A DNA stretch of 64,000 bases from Mammaliicoccus vitulinus (GTDB lineage Bacteria; Bacillota; Bacilli; Staphylococcales; Staphylococcaceae): NCBI RefSeq assembly GCF_029024305.1, contig NZ_CP118974.1, positions 1,054,001 through 1,118,000 of the forward strand, written 5' to 3'. Position 1 is the stretch's first letter. Each line of letters opens with the position of its first letter. Position numbers and translations under genes: made by a program. The notes under the pieces were generated by a model, which saw only the letters and a list, made by a program, of their open reading frames with translations, was not told where the DNA came from and ran no database searches. Shown here piece by piece: positions 48,256-60,531 of this stretch.

Positions 48256-49518
48256 ATGTTTAAATTTAACGATGGTGAAGAAAACTTAAAATGTTCTTTC
48301 TGTGGTAAAGAGCAGGATCAAGTTAAAAAACTTGTAGCTGGTAGTGGTGTATATATTTGTAATGAATGTATAGAACTTTGTTCTGAAATAGTAGAAGAAG
48401 AATTGAAGTCACAAGAGCCAGAACAATTTACTGAAGTTCCTACACCTAAAGAAATTATGGAACAATTAAATGATTATGTTATTGGACAAGAAAATGCTAA
48501 AAAATCATTAGCAGTTGCTGTCTATAACCATTATAAACGTGTTCAACAACCTTCAGAAAGTGAAGATGGTGTTGATTTACAAAAAAGTAATATCGCATTA
48601 ATTGGACCTACTGGTAGTGGTAAAACATTACTAGCTCAAACATTAGCTAGATCTTTAAATGTTCCATTTGCTATTGCAGATGCAACGAGTTTAACAGAAG
48701 CTGGTTATGTAGGTGAAGATGTAGAGAATATATTATTAAGATTAATCCAAGCAGCAGACTTTGATGTTGAAAGCGCTGAAAAGGGTATTATATATGTTGA
48801 TGAGATTGATAAAATCGCACGTAAATCTGAAAACGCATCTATAACAAGAGATGTTTCCGGTGAAGGTGTTCAACAAGCATTGCTTAAAATATTAGAAGGT
48901 ACTACAGCAAGTGTACCGCCACAAGGTGGCAGAAAACATCCTAACCAAGAGTTTATTCAAATAGATACAACTAATATTCTATTTATTCTTGGTGGTGCGT
49001 TTGATGGTATTGATGAAGTTATCAAACGTAGATTAGGTGAAAAAATAATTGGTTTCAGTAGTTCAGGTGAAGAAATTAGCGATGAAGAATCATTGTTATC
49101 ACAAATCAGACCGGAAGATTTACAGTCTTATGGTTTAATCCCTGAATTTATCGGTAGAATTCCAATTGTAGCTAATTTAGAAACGTTAGATGTTGATGCA
49201 TTGAAAAACATTTTAACTCAACCTAAAAACGCATTAGTAAAACAATATACTAAAATGCTTGAATTAGATGATGTTGAATTACAATTCGATGAAGAAGCAC
49301 TAACAGCGATAAGCGAATTAGCTATAGAACGTAAAACAGGCGCGCGTGGATTGCGTTCTATTATTGAAGAAGCTTTAATTGATATCATGTTTGATATTCC
49401 ATCAAGTAGCGATGTTAGCAAAGTTGTCATCACAGAAAATACAATTAGAGATAATAAATTACCTAATTTATTTGATAGTGAAGGTAACTTAATAAATGAT
49501 GAAAAGACATCAGCATAA
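48256..49518 (+). CDS. clpX: ATP-dependent Clp protease ATP-binding subunit ClpX
   Basis: AAA+ unfoldase that feeds substrates to ClpP; 420 residues. The N-terminal zinc domain has Cys13, Cys16, Cys35 and Cys38. Walker A GPTGSGKT lies near 117, Walker [12 protein letters not shown] near 178, and the pore loop is GYVGEDVE. The ClpP-docking IGF loop is present ([11 protein letters not shown] near 262-272), so it should partner ClpP. engB follows. Confidence 0.98.
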   Translation: MFKFNDGEENLKCSFCGKEQDQVKKLVAGSGVYICNECIELCSEIVEEELKSQEPEQFTEVPTPKEIMEQLNDYVIGQENAKKSLAVAVYNHYKRVQQPSESEDGVDLQKSNIALIGPTGSGKTLLAQTLARSLNVPFAIADATSLTEAGYVGEDVENILLRLIQAADFDVESAEKGIIYVDEIDKIARKSENASITRDVSGEGVQQALLKILEGTTASVPPQGGRKHPNQEFIQIDTTNILFILGGAFDGIDEVIKRRLGEKIIGFSSSGEEISDEESLLSQIRPEDLQSYGLIPEFIGRIPIVANLETLDVDALKNILTQPKNALVKQYTKMLELDDVELQFDEEALTAISELAIERKTGARGLRSIIEEALIDIMFDIPSSSDVSKVVITENTIRDNKLPNLFDSEGNLINDEKTSA

Positions 49519-49535
49519 CTATAAATGATCTATAA

Positions 49536-49568
49536 GAGGCTGGGACAAATTATTTGTCTCAGCCTCAA
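49536..49568 (+). terminator. Hairpin after clpX
   Basis: GAGGCTGGGACAAA / TTTGTCTCAGCCTC forms a strong hairpin nested in a longer weaker repeat (AAATGAT / ATCATTT). It has no T run, so it may be a structured repeat or a stability element rather than a full terminator. The motif GAGGCTGGGA recurs after folC at 61808. Confidence 0.6.
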
Positions 49569-49695
49569 TCATTTATAATGGGTGGTACAATGAAATCTTA
49601 TTTCAACATTAGATTTCTGTTTCGCTCCGTTTGCTTTGTTTAAAATATAAGCAATATAAGATATAATAAAAGAAACAAACTTGTAGGAGAAAACA

Positions 49696-50283
49696 ATGAA
49701 AATTAATCCGAATAACGTAGATATTATAATAAGCGCAGTTGATCCAAAGCAATATCCTGAAACTGGTTTACCTGAGATAGCGCTTAGTGGACGTTCTAAT
49801 GTTGGTAAATCAACGTTCATTAATACACTAATCTCAAGAAAAAAAGTAGCAAGAACTTCATCTAAACCAGGGAAGACGCAAACATTGAACTTCTTTAACG
49901 TAGATGAACAACTTATTTTTGTAGATGTGCCAGGCTATGGTTATGCAAAAGTAAGTAAAAAACAAAGAGAACAATTTGGTAAAATGATAGAACAATATTT
50001 AACGACTAGAGACGAATTGAAATGTGTAATTCAGCTAGTAGACATTAGACATAAACCAACACAAGATGATGTATTGATGTATAATTACTTAAAACATTTT
50101 GAAATTCCTACAATCATTATCGCAACTAAAGAAGATAAAATACCTAAGGGCAAAGTTCAAAAACATTTAAAAATTATACGACAAACTATGGAAGTTGATT
50201 CTGAGGATAAGTTAATAAGTTATTCATCTGTTAAAAAAGAAAAGACAGACAATATTTGGGCGTTATTGTCACAATATATTTAA
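49696..50283 (+). CDS. engB: Ribosome-assembly GTPase EngB/YsxC
   Basis: Essential GTPase needed for 50S assembly; 195 residues. G1 GRSNVGKST near 33-41, G3 DVPGYGYAK near 76-84, and G4 replaced by the family form TKEDKIPKG (TKxD-type). GGAGAA precedes the ATG, with a TATAAT about 35 bp upstream. The tig-clpX-engB-hemA order is conserved. Confidence 0.96.
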   Translation: MKINPNNVDIIISAVDPKQYPETGLPEIALSGRSNVGKSTFINTLISRKKVARTSSKPGKTQTLNFFNVDEQLIFVDVPGYGYAKVSKKQREQFGKMIEQYLTTRDELKCVIQLVDIRHKPTQDDVLMYNYLKHFEIPTIIIATKEDKIPKGKVQKHLKIIRQTMEVDSEDKLISYSSVKKEKTDNIWALLSQYI

Positions 50284-50312
50284 ACAAAATCCTCACATTC
50301 CTAGATTAGAAA

Positions 50313-50321
50313 TGTTATAAT
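50313..50321 (+). promoter_or_regulatory. Extended -10 of the hemA promoter
   Basis: TGTTATAAT lies 37 bp before the GTG start. No good -35 hexamer is visible at 16-18 bp, as is common with extended -10 promoters. Confidence 0.45.
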
Positions 50322-50357
50322 TTAGGCATTGGACATAAATTAATGGGGGCGTTAGAA

Positions 50358-51695
50358 GTGCATGTTGTTGTAGTAAGTGTAAACTATAAGACTGCAGACG
50401 TTGCGATGCGTGAAAAATTAGCGTTTAATGATCAAGAAATAGAGAACGCGCTCGTAGCTCTAAGTAATAAAAAATCAATATTAGAATGTGTAATCTTATC
50501 AACATGTAATAGAACTGAAGTATATGCTGTTGTAGATCAAATGCACACAGGTAAATATTATATTCAGTCATTTTTAGCTGACTGGTTTGATCAATCATTA
50601 GACACAATTAAAGCTTATACAAATGTGTTAACTGAGAATGATGCAGTGGAACATTTGTTTAGAGTGACATCAGGTTTGGATTCAATGGTCCTAGGTGAAA
50701 CACAAATATTAGGACAAATGAAAGATGCGTTTCAAATTGCACAAACTGAAGTTACAACAGGTACAATGTTTAATCGATTATTCAAACAAGCAATTACGCT
50801 AGCTAAGCGTGGTCATCATGAAACAGATATTGCATCTAATGCTGTGTCGGTTTCTTATGCTGCAGTAGAGTTATCTAAAAAAGTGCTAGGTAAATTAGAC
50901 AATAAGAAAGCACTGATCATTGGTGCTGGTGAGATGGCAGAATTAGCAGTTGCAAACCTTAACGGTAGTGGCGTAAATGACATTACGGTAATCAATCGTA
51001 CTGTTGCTAAAGCAGAAGCATTAGCAATGCAGTATAAAGGCGTAGCTAAAGGCATCAATGAATTACAATGTTCATTGATGGAAGCTGATATTGTTATTAG
51101 TTCTACAAGTGCAGAACATTATGTCTTAACTAAAGAAATGATGCAAGATGTAGAACGTTTTAGAAGAAACAAGCCACTTGTATTAATTGATATTGCTGTG
51201 CCTAGAGATATTGACCCTGCAGTAAATGATCTAGATTTAATGTTTAACTATGATGTAGATGATTTGAACGGTCTAGTAGACGCAAACCTAGCAGAACGTG
51301 AACAAGCAGCTCGTGAAATTGAATTACTCATTGCAAAAGAAATAGATAAACATGAAGAATGGGTAAACATGTTAGGTGTTGTACCTATTATTACAGCGCT
51401 TAGAGATAAAGCGTCACATATACAACAAGATACTATGGAAAGTGTAGAAAGAAAGCTTCCTGATATGACTGAAAGAGAAAGAAAAGTTATATCTAAACAT
51501 ATGAAGAGTATCGTTAATCAACTATTAAAAGACCCGATTACACAAGCTAAAGAATTATCAACGGATAAAAAATCAAAAGAAAAATTAGAATTATTCCAAG
51601 AAATCTTTAATATCACAAATGAAGTAGAGCAAATTAATGAAACTAAGAAAGAAATAAAGAGAGGTCAATTGTCTACAAGCACAGTTGAATCTTAA
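50358..51695 (+). CDS. hemA: Glutamyl-tRNA reductase
   Basis: First step of heme synthesis: reduces glutamyl-tRNA to glutamate semialdehyde with NADPH. It is 445 residues from GTG 50358. This start puts the catalytic cysteine of [11 protein letters not shown] at Cys50, the conserved position, and gives an N-terminus [15 protein letters not shown] like homologues; the ATG at 50343 would add five residues. NADP site GAGEMAELA near 187, dimerization domain from about 300. First gene of hemAXCDBL. Confidence 0.96.
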   Translation: MHVVVVSVNYKTADVAMREKLAFNDQEIENALVALSNKKSILECVILSTCNRTEVYAVVDQMHTGKYYIQSFLADWFDQSLDTIKAYTNVLTENDAVEHLFRVTSGLDSMVLGETQILGQMKDAFQIAQTEVTTGTMFNRLFKQAITLAKRGHHETDIASNAVSVSYAAVELSKKVLGKLDNKKALIIGAGEMAELAVANLNGSGVNDITVINRTVAKAEALAMQYKGVAKGINELQCSLMEADIVISSTSAEHYVLTKEMMQDVERFRRNKPLVLIDIAVPRDIDPAVNDLDLMFNYDVDDLNGLVDANLAEREQAAREIELLIAKEIDKHEEWVNMLGVVPIITALRDKASHIQQDTMESVERKLPDMTERERKVISKHMKSIVNQLLKDPITQAKELSTDKKSKEKLELFQEIFNITNEVEQINETKKEIKRGQLSTSTVES

Positions 51696-51715
51696 TTTAA
51701 ATATATGGTGATGCT

Positions 51716-52549
51716 ATGCAAGATATAATTGCGGTACGTTTGCATGAAATTGTATTAGTCATTTACATGATATGTTTAGGGTGCTATTTCTATGACTTTA
51801 TTCAAAAAAATTCTAAAGTAAGAACGTTTGGGTACTACGCACTAGGGATTGTTTGGATTTTTCAAACAATCTTTTTGTGCATGTATATTGTGACAACAAA
51901 ACAATTCCCAATCTTGACTATATTTGAAGGTTTTTATTTTTATACATGGATGATTATTACAGTTTCATTAGTTATAAACTATTTTAAATCAACAGATTTA
52001 ACAGTATTTATTATTAATCTAATTGGATTTGTATTCTTAGTTATTCATACATTTAGACCTGAGCAATATGATACAGAAAATACTGCTTCTAATATTATGA
52101 ATGAATTGCTATTAATACATATATCTTTAGCAATTTTAAGTTACGTTCTTTTTGCATTAAGTACATCACATGCAATATTGTATTTACTTCAAAGAAAGAA
52201 CTTAAAAGAGAAAAAGTTTAACCAAAAGTTCTTTAGAATGGGTAGTATTGAACAATTAGAACAAAATGTTTTTAGATTCTCTTTAGTAGGATTTTTAGTA
52301 CTGCTCATCAGTTTAATATTAGGCATTCAATGGGGCTTAATTATAATTGGTAGTGAGATTTGGATAGATATGAAAGTGATAGGATCATTAATAGTCTTGT
52401 TATTATACGGTGTTTATTTATTTTTAAGAGTGAGAAAATCTGTTAATACTAAAACATTAGTCATAGCGAATATTATGATATTTTTAGTGTGTATGATAAA
52501 TTATTTGGTGGTCTCAAAATTTTCAGGATTTCATCAATGGTTTAACTAA
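51716..52549 (+). CDS. hemX: HemX membrane protein (cytochrome c assembly-like)
   Basis: 277 residues with about eight hydrophobic segments and no signal peptidase motif, of the CcsA/HemX family. In staphylococci and Bacillus HemX lowers the amount of glutamyl-tRNA reductase and so limits heme synthesis. Its place directly after hemA fits that role. ATG 51716 with GGTGAT upstream, 20 bp after hemA. Confidence 0.9.
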   Translation: MQDIIAVRLHEIVLVIYMICLGCYFYDFIQKNSKVRTFGYYALGIVWIFQTIFLCMYIVTTKQFPILTIFEGFYFYTWMIITVSLVINYFKSTDLTVFIINLIGFVFLVIHTFRPEQYDTENTASNIMNELLLIHISLAILSYVLFALSTSHAILYLLQRKNLKEKKFNQKFFRMGSIEQLEQNVFRFSLVGFLVLLISLILGIQWGLIIIGSEIWIDMKVIGSLIVLLLYGVYLFLRVRKSVNTKTLVIANIMIFLVCMINYLVVSKFSGFHQWFN

Positions 52550-52567
52550 ACAATGATGGAGGAAATT

Positions 52568-53491
52568 ATGCGTAAAATTATTGTAGGTTCTAGAAAAAGT
52601 AAATTAGCAATGACGCAAAGTCAGCAATTTATAGATAAATTAAAAGAAACATATCCAGAATTAGATATTGAAATCAAAGAAATTGTAACTAAAGGTGATA
52701 AAATAATTGATGTTCAATTGTCTAAAGTTGGTGGTAAAGGTTTATTCGTAAAAGAAATCCAACAAGCATTATTTGATCGCGAAATTGATTTTGCGATTCA
52801 TTCGCTAAAAGATGTTCCTAGTGAATTGCCTGAACAGCTCACACTTGGATGTGTACCTGAACGCGAAAATCCTTTTGATGCTTATATCGCTAATAATCAC
52901 GTAAAACTTGCAGATCTAAAGCCAGGTAGTATAGTAGGCACAAGTTCTTTAAGACGTGGTGCACAAATATTAGCTAAATACCCTCATTTAGAAATTAAAT
53001 GGATTAGAGGTAACATTGATACACGTTTGAAAAAATTAGAAACAGAAGATTTTGATGCGATTATCCTTGCCGCTGCAGGATTAAAACGAATGGGTTGGAG
53101 TGAAGACATCGTTACTGAATATTTAAAAGAAGATACGATGGTTCCAGCTATTGGTCAAGGTGCATTAGGTATTGAATGTAGAAGAGATGACAAAGAATTA
53201 TTAGATATTCTGAAATCCGTTCACGATGATACAGTAGAAACATGTGTTACATGTGAAAGAACGTTTTTAAGTGAAATGGATGGAAGTTGTAAAGTTCCTA
53301 TTGCAGGCTATGCAACTAAAGAAGGAAATGAAATTTCATTTACTGGATTGATAATGTCACCTGATGGTAAAGAAAGATATGAATGTACGAAAGTAGGTAC
53401 CGATCCAGTAGAAATCGGTAAACAAGTGTCTGAAGAATTAAAAGCTCAAGGTGCATATGAAATTATTAAGAAATTAAATGAAGAAGCATAA
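52568..53491 (+). CDS. hemC: Porphobilinogen deaminase (hydroxymethylbilane synthase)
   Basis: Polymerizes four porphobilinogens to hydroxymethylbilane. It is 307 residues with [15 protein letters not shown] at the N-terminus, [11 protein letters not shown] near 80 (catalytic Asp), [11 protein letters not shown] near 150 and the dipyrromethane-cofactor Cys in [16 protein letters not shown] 52568 behind ATGGAGGAAATT is preferred to ATG 52553, which would place the ribosome site inside the gene. Confidence 0.97.
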   Translation: MRKIIVGSRKSKLAMTQSQQFIDKLKETYPELDIEIKEIVTKGDKIIDVQLSKVGGKGLFVKEIQQALFDREIDFAIHSLKDVPSELPEQLTLGCVPERENPFDAYIANNHVKLADLKPGSIVGTSSLRRGAQILAKYPHLEIKWIRGNIDTRLKKLETEDFDAIILAAAGLKRMGWSEDIVTEYLKEDTMVPAIGQGALGIECRRDDKELLDILKSVHDDTVETCVTCERTFLSEMDGSCKVPIAGYATKEGNEISFTGLIMSPDGKERYECTKVGTDPVEIGKQVSEELKAQGAYEIIKKLNEEA

Positions 53492-53506
53492 TAAGGAGTC
53501 GTTAAA

Positions 53507-54190
53507 ATGAAGCCGATTATAGTGGTTACAAGTACAAGAACTGTTCAACGCGAAGATGTAGAGATTCGACATTATCCATTTATAGATATTGTTCCTATCC
53601 AATTTGACCAGTCTTGTTTAAAACCCCACTATGATTGGCTTATTTTTACGTCTGTTAATGCTATTAAAATTTTCGAACCGTATTTAGCGAGTATTCGTGT
53701 GAATCATATTGCAGTCATTGGATCTAAAACTAAAAAGATGGCTGAGAAGCTGAATATTACTGTTGATACAATGCCTGAATCATTCACGCAAGAAGGTTTA
53801 ATAGATGAATTTAAAGATAAACTATACAATCAATCTGTATTGATTCCATGCAGCAAACTTGCGAGAGATAAACTAACGACGCAATTATCTGAATGGAGTA
53901 ATCAAGTACAAAGGTTGCACATCTACGAACCTGTGACAAATACTGAAAATGTTAATAAAGTTCACGAACTTATTAAAAATAATGAAGTGACGCACGTTAC
54001 TTTTTCAAGTTCATCAGCAGTATCAAGTTATTTTGACAAACATAAAGAAATCAACGATGCAGTAACAGTTTATGCAATTGGAGAAATTACACAACGAAAA
54101 TTAAATACATATCATCAACCTTCTAAAATAGCATCAGAATACACTTTGGAAGGTATGATAAATACAATTTTGAAAGAGGTAGAATTATGA
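53507..54190 (+). CDS. hemD: Uroporphyrinogen-III synthase
   Basis: Cyclizes hydroxymethylbilane with inversion of ring D. 227 residues; the family is poorly conserved, but the [13 protein letters not shown] and [15 protein letters not shown] strands of its two-domain fold are recognisable. AAGGAG precedes the ATG, and the stop overlaps the hemB start by 4 bp. The operon position makes the call firm. Confidence 0.92.
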   Translation: MKPIIVVTSTRTVQREDVEIRHYPFIDIVPIQFDQSCLKPHYDWLIFTSVNAIKIFEPYLASIRVNHIAVIGSKTKKMAEKLNITVDTMPESFTQEGLIDEFKDKLYNQSVLIPCSKLARDKLTTQLSEWSNQVQRLHIYEPVTNTENVNKVHELIKNNEVTHVTFSSSSAVSSYFDKHKEINDAVTVYAIGEITQRKLNTYHQPSKIASEYTLEGMINTILKEVEL

Positions 54191-55170
54191 AATTTGATAG
54201 ACATAGAAGACTTAGATCATCACAGGTAATGAGAAATATGGTGAAAGAAACATATGTCCATAAATCTGATTTAATTTATCCAATATTCGTAATCGAAGAA
54301 GACAACATTAAGAATGAAATCACATCAATGCCTGGTATATATCAATTAAGTTTAAATCTTTTAGAAGAAGAACTGAAAGAAGCTTATGATTTAGGTGTTA
54401 GAGGTGTTATGTTCTTTGGTATACCTAATGAGAAAGATGCATGTGGTACAGGTGCATTTATTGATGATGGCATTATTCAAAAAGCAACTCGACTATCTAA
54501 AAGTAAATTCCCAGATTTATTAGTTGTAGCAGATACGTGTCTTTGTGAATACACTGATCACGGACATTGCGGTGTTATAGATGAAGAAACAAACGATGTA
54601 GATAATGATAAATCATTAGAATTACTTGTTAAAACTGCAGTTTCACAAGCTAAAGCAGGAGCGGATATCATTGCGCCAAGTAATATGATGGACGGATTTG
54701 TAGCTGAGATTAGAGAAGGATTAGATCAAGCTGGATTTATAAACATCCCTATTATGAGCTACGGTATCAAATATGCATCTAGCTTTTACGGTCCATTTAG
54801 AGAAGCAGCTGATGGCGCGCCTTCATTCGGTGACCGCAAAACATACCAAATGGATCCAAGCAACCGTTTAGAAGCATTTAGAGAACTAGAAAGTGACATT
54901 AAAGAAGGTTGTGACATGATGATTGTTAAGCCAGCTTTAAGTTATTTAGATATTATAAGAGATGTACGTAATCGTTCTGACTTGCCTATTGTGGCATACA
55001 ACGTAAGTGGTGAATACAGCATGACAAAAGCTGCTGCATTAAACGGTTGGATTGATGAAGAGAAAATCGTTATGGAACAAATGATCTCAATGAAACGTGC
55101 TGGAGCAGACATGATTATAACTTATTTCGCAAAAGATATATGTAAATATCTAGATGGAGGAGAATATTAA
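54187..55170 (+). CDS. hemB: Delta-aminolevulinic acid dehydratase (porphobilinogen synthase)
   Basis: Condenses two 5-aminolevulinates to porphobilinogen. 327 residues; cysteine-rich metal site [15 protein letters not shown] near 118-132 indicates a zinc-dependent type. Schiff-base lysines lie in [14 protein letters not shown] and [12 protein letters not shown]. The first codons overlap hemD, and its last codons contain the ribosome site GGAGGAG for hemL. Confidence 0.97.
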   Translation: MKFDRHRRLRSSQVMRNMVKETYVHKSDLIYPIFVIEEDNIKNEITSMPGIYQLSLNLLEEELKEAYDLGVRGVMFFGIPNEKDACGTGAFIDDGIIQKATRLSKSKFPDLLVVADTCLCEYTDHGHCGVIDEETNDVDNDKSLELLVKTAVSQAKAGADIIAPSNMMDGFVAEIREGLDQAGFINIPIMSYGIKYASSFYGPFREAADGAPSFGDRKTYQMDPSNRLEAFRELESDIKEGCDMMIVKPALSYLDIIRDVRNRSDLPIVAYNVSGEYSMTKAAALNGWIDEEKIVMEQMISMKRAGADMIITYFAKDICKYLDGGEY

Positions 55171-55171
55171 T

Positions 55172-56461
55172 ATGAGATATGAACAATCGATAGATGCATA
55201 TAAAGAAGCAGTAGATTTAATGCCAGGTGGCGTCAATAGTCCGGTTCGTGCATTTAAATCAGTAGATACGCCACCAATCTTTATGGATCATGGTAAAGGA
55301 TCAAAAATTTATGATGTAGATGGTAATGAATATATAGATTATGTATTAAGTTGGGGTCCTTTAATTTTAGGTCATACACATGAAAAAGTTAAAGCTGCAT
55401 TACATGAAGCGGTAGATAAAGGATCTTCATTTGGCGCTTCAACAGAACTTGAAAATAAAATGGCTCAACTTGTAATTGACCGTGTACCATCAATTGAAAT
55501 GGTGAGAATGGTTTCTTCAGGTACGGAAGCAACATTAGCAGCTTTACGTCTTTCAAGAGGTTTTACTGGTCGAAATAAAATTTTGAAATTTGAAGGTTGC
55601 TATCACGGACATAGTGACTCATTACTTATTAAAGCAGGTTCAGGTGTAGCAACTTTAGGTTTACCTGACTCTCCAGGAGTACCTGAAGGAACTGCTAAAA
55701 ATACTATAACAGTTCCTTATAATGATATTGATGCAGTAAAAGTTGCATTCGAACACTTCGGTGATGATATTGCAGGGGTTATCGTTGAACCTGTTGCAGG
55801 TAATATGGGTGTAGTACCGCCAGTAGAAGGATTTTTAGAAGGACTACGTGAAATTACAAAAGAATATGGCTCAGTCTTAATATTTGATGAAGTTATGACT
55901 GGATTTAGAGTGGGGTATAACTGTGCACAAGGTTATTATGGCGTTACACCAGACTTAACTTGTTTAGGTAAAGTAATTGGTGGTGGATTACCAGTTGGTG
56001 CATTTGGTGGTAGAAGAGATATCATGGAAGAAATAGCACCAGTAGGAAATGTTTATCAAGCTGGTACATTGTCAGGGAATCCATTAGCTATGACGAGCGG
56101 TTATGCAACATTAAATGAATTAACAGAAGATAGCTATCGTTATTTCAATGAATTAGGAGATTTACTTGAAAATGGTCTTAAAGAAGTTTTTGCTAAACAT
56201 GAAGTGCCAATAACGGTAAATCGTGCTGGCTCAATGATTGGATACTTCTTAAATGAAGGGCCAGTAACAAACTTTGATGAAGCTAATGCATCAGATTTAG
56301 AATTATTTAGCAACATGTATAGAGAAATGGCTCAAGAAGGCGTATTCTTGCCACCATCTCAATTCGAAGGGACTTTCTTATCTACTGCTCATACTAAAGA
56401 AGATATAGAAAAAACAATTCAAGCGTTTGATACTGCGCTTGGTAGAATTACAAAATCATAA
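55172..56461 (+). CDS. hemL: Glutamate-1-semialdehyde 2,1-aminomutase
   Basis: PLP enzyme converting glutamate semialdehyde to 5-aminolevulinate, the second step of the pathway. 429 residues; [10 protein letters not shown] near 22, PLP-binding [12 protein letters not shown] with Asp, and Schiff-base Lys in [19 protein letters not shown] near 265. ATG 55172 behind GGAGGAG is chosen over ATG 55154, which lies inside hemB before the ribosome site. Last gene of the heme operon. Confidence 0.96.
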   Translation: MRYEQSIDAYKEAVDLMPGGVNSPVRAFKSVDTPPIFMDHGKGSKIYDVDGNEYIDYVLSWGPLILGHTHEKVKAALHEAVDKGSSFGASTELENKMAQLVIDRVPSIEMVRMVSSGTEATLAALRLSRGFTGRNKILKFEGCYHGHSDSLLIKAGSGVATLGLPDSPGVPEGTAKNTITVPYNDIDAVKVAFEHFGDDIAGVIVEPVAGNMGVVPPVEGFLEGLREITKEYGSVLIFDEVMTGFRVGYNCAQGYYGVTPDLTCLGKVIGGGLPVGAFGGRRDIMEEIAPVGNVYQAGTLSGNPLAMTSGYATLNELTEDSYRYFNELGDLLENGLKEVFAKHEVPITVNRAGSMIGYFLNEGPVTNFDEANASDLELFSNMYREMAQEGVFLPPSQFEGTFLSTAHTKEDIEKTIQAFDTALGRITKS

Positions 56462-56517
56462 AAGACGCCTCAATTTATATTTTTAAAATATTATAATTTC
56501 ACATGAGGTGTTAATTC

Positions 56518-57588
56518 ATGAATAGTAATAAGTGGAACATTATAATCGTAAGTTTGTTAGCTATAATACTGGGTTATTTACTCCAAAGTATTCATATGAT
56601 TTTACCTTGGTTGTTTGGTCCAATATTCGCGAGTATTATCGTTATAAAACTAATGAAACGCTCGATTAAATGGCCAAATTGGCTAGGTAATATAGGATTG
56701 CTCATTCTTGGTGTTCAAATGGGCTCGACTTTCACACGTGATGTACTTCATGATGTGAAAGATGAATGGCTACAAATTGTATTAATGACAGTATTGATTT
56801 TATTACTCGCTTTAATTATATCAATCGTCTTTAAAAAAATAGCCAATGTAACATTTGAAACAGCATTGTTAAGTGCCATTCCAGGTGCTTTAAGTCAAAT
56901 GGTCGTTATGGCTGAAGAGAACAAAAAAGCAGACTTACTTATCGTTACACTTACACAAACATCGCGAATTATGTTTGTTGTAATACTTGTTCCAATTATT
57001 TCTTCAATATTTGGTAGTCATGGCGATAGCTTAAGACATGCGGACTCAGCACCTTCAATATTTACAGTGTTAGATTTAACAGGATATATCACTTTAATAA
57101 TAGGAATAGCGATTCTCTTTTTAATATTTTACAAAATAAAATTTCCTGTTCCACATTTACTGGCACCTATTTTTGTGCTTCTTATTTGGAATTTATATAC
57201 CGAGCAAGTTTTTGCTTTAGATTATCCATTAATTGTTATTGCTCAAGTGTTATTTGGGATAAGAATAGGTGTTCAAATATCTGATTTAATCAATAATCTA
57301 ACTAAAAAGACAGTGTTTGCAATAGCATTTCAAAATGTGTCATTAATTATTGGCGCATTTTTACTTGTATTTATATTTGATCTTTTTATGGATGAAAATA
57401 TTAATGATTTGTTTTTAAGTGCTGCACCTGGTGGCATGGCACAAATTATAGTTGTTGCCCTTGAAACCGGGGGAGATGTTGCAATGATTTCAAGTTATCA
57501 TATATTTAGGATATTCTTTATATTGTTATTTGTTGCACCGTTAATAAAGATTTTCTTAACATCTCGATCTAAGAAATACAGGAATTAA
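56518..57588 (+). CDS. AbrB-family (PF05145-type) membrane protein
   Basis: 356 residues with about ten hydrophobic segments arranged as two similar halves. Each half holds a matching re-entrant-like motif, SAIPGALSQMVVMAEE near 120 and SAAPGGMAQIIVVALE near 302. The family is often misnamed ammonia monooxygenase or AbrB regulator; the duplicated layout suggests a transporter. Substrate unknown. GAGGTG precedes the ATG. It lies between hemL and the valS leader with no close link to heme genes. Confidence 0.8.
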   Translation: MNSNKWNIIIVSLLAIILGYLLQSIHMILPWLFGPIFASIIVIKLMKRSIKWPNWLGNIGLLILGVQMGSTFTRDVLHDVKDEWLQIVLMTVLILLLALIISIVFKKIANVTFETALLSAIPGALSQMVVMAEENKKADLLIVTLTQTSRIMFVVILVPIISSIFGSHGDSLRHADSAPSIFTVLDLTGYITLIIGIAILFLIFYKIKFPVPHLLAPIFVLLIWNLYTEQVFALDYPLIVIAQVLFGIRIGVQISDLINNLTKKTVFAIAFQNVSLIIGAFLLVFIFDLFMDENINDLFLSAAPGGMAQIIVVALETGGDVAMISSYHIFRIFFILLFVAPLIKIFLTSRSKKYRN

Positions 57589-57600
57589 GATGAATCAATA

Positions 57601-57629
57601 TTGACTTATATAGAAAGTGCTTATATTAT
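57601..57629 (+). promoter_or_regulatory. Predicted promoter of the valS T-box transcript
   Basis: TTGACT and TATTAT are separated by 17 bp; transcription would start near 57636. Confidence 0.6.
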
Positions 57630-57635
57630 TAAAGT

Positions 57636-57870
57636 AATTAAATATTTAACAAGGAAGAGTAAATCATTAATTATTAATAGAGAGTGCATGGTCGGTGTGA
57701 ATGCATATTAATGATGATTGAAGGTAGCCTTAATTTGAACGTTAATTGAAACTAAGTAGGTTAATGCGTGTGCGAGCGATAATCGTTAAAGTGCAATATA
57801 AGAAATTATATTGAATTTAGGTGGTACCACGGTTTAACCCGTCCTATATTTATAGGACGGGTTTTTTATA
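57636..57870 (+). promoter_or_regulatory. T-box riboswitch controlling valS
   Basis: Leader of about 235 nt: ATAGAGAGTGCATGG and GGTCGGTGTGAA stem I elements near 57677-57702, and T-box AGGTGGTACCACGG at 57819-57832. The terminator is AACCCGTCCTATA / TATAGGACGGGTT with a T run ending at 57868. GTA at 57724-57726 is a candidate valine specifier. This fills the 304-bp gap upstream of valS. Confidence 0.92.
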
Positions 57871-57892
57871 TTTTAAAGAGGAGTGATTATTA

Positions 57893-60523
57893 ATGGAAAT
57901 GGAACCTAAATATAACCCAAAAGAGGTTGAAGAAGGCCGTTATCAACATTGGCTAGATAAAGATTATTTTAAACCAAGTGAAAATAAAGACAAAGAGACA
58001 TACACTATTGTCATTCCACCGCCAAATGTAACGGGTAAGCTACATTTAGGTCATGCTTGGGATACAACTTTACAAGATATTTTAACTAGAATGAAGAGAA
58101 TGCAAGGGTACGACACATTGTATTTACCTGGTATGGACCATGCTGGTATTGCAACGCAAGCTAAAGTAGAAGGAAAATTAAGAGAACAAGGCTTAACGAG
58201 ACATGACTTAGGTAGAGAAAAATTTCTTGAACAAGCTTGGTCATGGAAAGAAGAATATGCAGATTTTATTCGTGCACAGTGGGCTAAATTAGGTTTAGGA
58301 TTAGACTATAGTCGTGAACGTTTCACTTTAGATGAAGGACTATCACAAGCAGTTAAAAAAGTGTTTGTTGATATGTATAATAAAGGTCTTATCTATCGCG
58401 GTGAAAGAATTATCAACTGGGATCCACAAACAAAAACAGCTATTTCTGATATAGAAGTAATCCATGAAGATATAGCAGGACATTTTTATCATATTAAGTA
58501 TCCTTTTAAAGAAGGAGAAGGTGCGATCGAAATTGCGACGACACGTCCTGAAACGATGCTAGGAGATACAGCAATTGTTGTTAATCCTAACGACGATCGT
58601 TACAAACACTTAATCGGTAAATCTGTTATTTTACCTATAATTGGTCGTGAACTTCCTATTATCGGCGATGAATATGTTGATATTGAATTTGGTAGTGGGG
58701 CAATGAAAGTAACACCTGCTCATGACCCTAATGACTTTGAAATCGGTGAAAGACACCAACTTGAAAAAATTAATGTTATGAATGAAGACGGCACAATGAA
58801 TGAACTTGCTGGTAAATATAATGGTTTAGATCGTTTTGAATGTCGTAAACAATTAGTAGAAGATTTAAAAGCTACTGGTGAATTGATTAAAATAGAAGAC
58901 CATGAGCATTCAGTTGGTCATTCTGAGCGCAGTGGTGCTGTAGTTGAGCCGTATTTATCTACACAATGGTTTGTGAAAATGGAACCATTAGCAAAACAAG
59001 CTTTAGATAATCAAGAGACTGATGGACGCATTAATTTTGTTCCAGATCGTTTTGAAGGTACATTTAATAGATGGATGGAAAACATTCGTGACTGGACTAT
59101 TTCTCGCCAACTATGGTGGGGACATCAAATACCAGCATGGTATCATAATGAAACGGGTGAAACTTACGTAGGAGAAGAACCACCTTCAGATATTGAAAAT
59201 TGGACTCAAGATGAAGACGTACTAGATACTTGGTTTAGTTCTGCATTATGGCCGTTTTCTACATTAGGATGGCCAGATGAAAACAACGAAGACTTTAAAC
59301 GTTATTATCCAACTAATTCATTAGTGACAGGTTATGACATTATTTTCTTTTGGGTATCAAGAATGATATTCCAAGGACTAGAATTTACTGGACAAAAACC
59401 ATTTAACGATGTGTTATTACACGGTTTAGTTAGAGCTGAAGATGGCCGTAAAATGAGTAAATCACTAGGTAATGGTGTTGACCCAATGGATGTTATCGAA
59501 GAGTATGGTGCGGATAGCTTGAGATATTTCTTAGCTACTGGTTCATCACCAGGACATGACTTACGTTATTCAACAGAAAAAGTTGAAGCTGTATGGAACT
59601 TTATCAATAAGATTTGGAATGCTTCTAGATTTAGTATCATGAATATCGGCGAGTCATTTAAATTTGAAGATATTGATTTATCAGGAGAAAAATCTGTTGC
59701 TGATGAATGGATTTTAACACGTTTAAATGAAACGATAGCGAATGTAACAGACTTAAGTGATAAATATGAATTTGGTGAAGTTGGCCGCGTGCTATATAAC
59801 TTTATTTGGGATGAATTCTGTGATTGGTATATTGAAATGAGTAAAATACCTATGAGCGGTGAAGACGAAGCTAAGAAGCAAATGACGCGTTCAGTATTAG
59901 CTTATACATTAGATCAAACAATGAGAATGTTACACCCATTAATGCCATTTGTAACAGAACATATTTGGCAAGCTTTACCTCATCAAGGTGAAACAATCAT
60001 TCAAGCTTCATGGCCAGAAGTTAAGCCAGAATTGTCTAACGAAAACAGTAAAGTTTCAATGCAACTATTAGTTGAAATTATTAAGTCAGTTAGACAAGCT
60101 AGACGTGAAGTAAATACACCAATGTCTAAAGAAGTACCGATTCATATCGAAGCAAAAGACGAAAAAGTGAAAGCACAACTTATAGATAACAAAGATTATT
60201 TAATGCGTTTCTGTAATCCAAGTGAGTTGATCATCGACACTTCTATAGAAATCCCTGAAAAAGCAATGACGGAAGTTGTATTTGGTGCAACAGTTGTGTT
60301 ACCGCTAGAAGGTTTAATCGATATGGATAAAGAAATAGAACGATTAGAACAAGAACTTGAAAAATGGCAAAAAGAATTAGATCGTGTTAATAAAAAATTG
60401 AGCAATGAGAAATTCGTTGCTAATGCACCTGAAAAGATTATTAACGAAGAGAAAGATAAAAAAGTTAATTATCAAGAAAAATACGACGGTGTTTTAGCTA
60501 GAATTGAACAATTGAAAGGCTAG
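57893..60523 (+). CDS. valS: Valyl-tRNA synthetase
   Basis: Class I synthetase of 876 residues. HIGH motif [10 protein letters not shown] near 45-54, editing domain with [13 protein letters not shown] near 222, KMSKS motif [11 protein letters not shown] near 525, anticodon domain about 600-800 and a C-terminal coiled coil (about 810-876; [20 protein letters not shown]). ATG 57893 lies behind AGAGGAG. folC follows after 8 bp, so both depend on the T-box. Confidence 0.98.
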   Translation: MEMEPKYNPKEVEEGRYQHWLDKDYFKPSENKDKETYTIVIPPPNVTGKLHLGHAWDTTLQDILTRMKRMQGYDTLYLPGMDHAGIATQAKVEGKLREQGLTRHDLGREKFLEQAWSWKEEYADFIRAQWAKLGLGLDYSRERFTLDEGLSQAVKKVFVDMYNKGLIYRGERIINWDPQTKTAISDIEVIHEDIAGHFYHIKYPFKEGEGAIEIATTRPETMLGDTAIVVNPNDDRYKHLIGKSVILPIIGRELPIIGDEYVDIEFGSGAMKVTPAHDPNDFEIGERHQLEKINVMNEDGTMNELAGKYNGLDRFECRKQLVEDLKATGELIKIEDHEHSVGHSERSGAVVEPYLSTQWFVKMEPLAKQALDNQETDGRINFVPDRFEGTFNRWMENIRDWTISRQLWWGHQIPAWYHNETGETYVGEEPPSDIENWTQDEDVLDTWFSSALWPFSTLGWPDENNEDFKRYYPTNSLVTGYDIIFFWVSRMIFQGLEFTGQKPFNDVLLHGLVRAEDGRKMSKSLGNGVDPMDVIEEYGADSLRYFLATGSSPGHDLRYSTEKVEAVWNFINKIWNASRFSIMNIGESFKFEDIDLSGEKSVADEWILTRLNETIANVTDLSDKYEFGEVGRVLYNFIWDEFCDWYIEMSKIPMSGEDEAKKQMTRSVLAYTLDQTMRMLHPLMPFVTEHIWQALPHQGETIIQASWPEVKPELSNENSKVSMQLLVEIIKSVRQARREVNTPMSKEVPIHIEAKDEKVKAQLIDNKDYLMRFCNPSELIIDTSIEIPEKAMTEVVFGATVVLPLEGLIDMDKEIERLEQELEKWQKELDRVNKKLSNEKFVANAPEKIINEEKDKKVNYQEKYDGVLARIEQLKG

Positions 60524-60531
60524 GAAGGCTT

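Noticed and set aside
49607-49650. 17-codon ORF after the clpX hairpin
   Set aside because: Weak ribosome site, located in a hairpin-rich gap, no features suggesting a real peptide.
56518-57588. AbrB DNA-binding regulator or ammonia monooxygenase
   Set aside because: The protein is a polytopic membrane protein with duplicated halves; those names are historical misannotations of the family.
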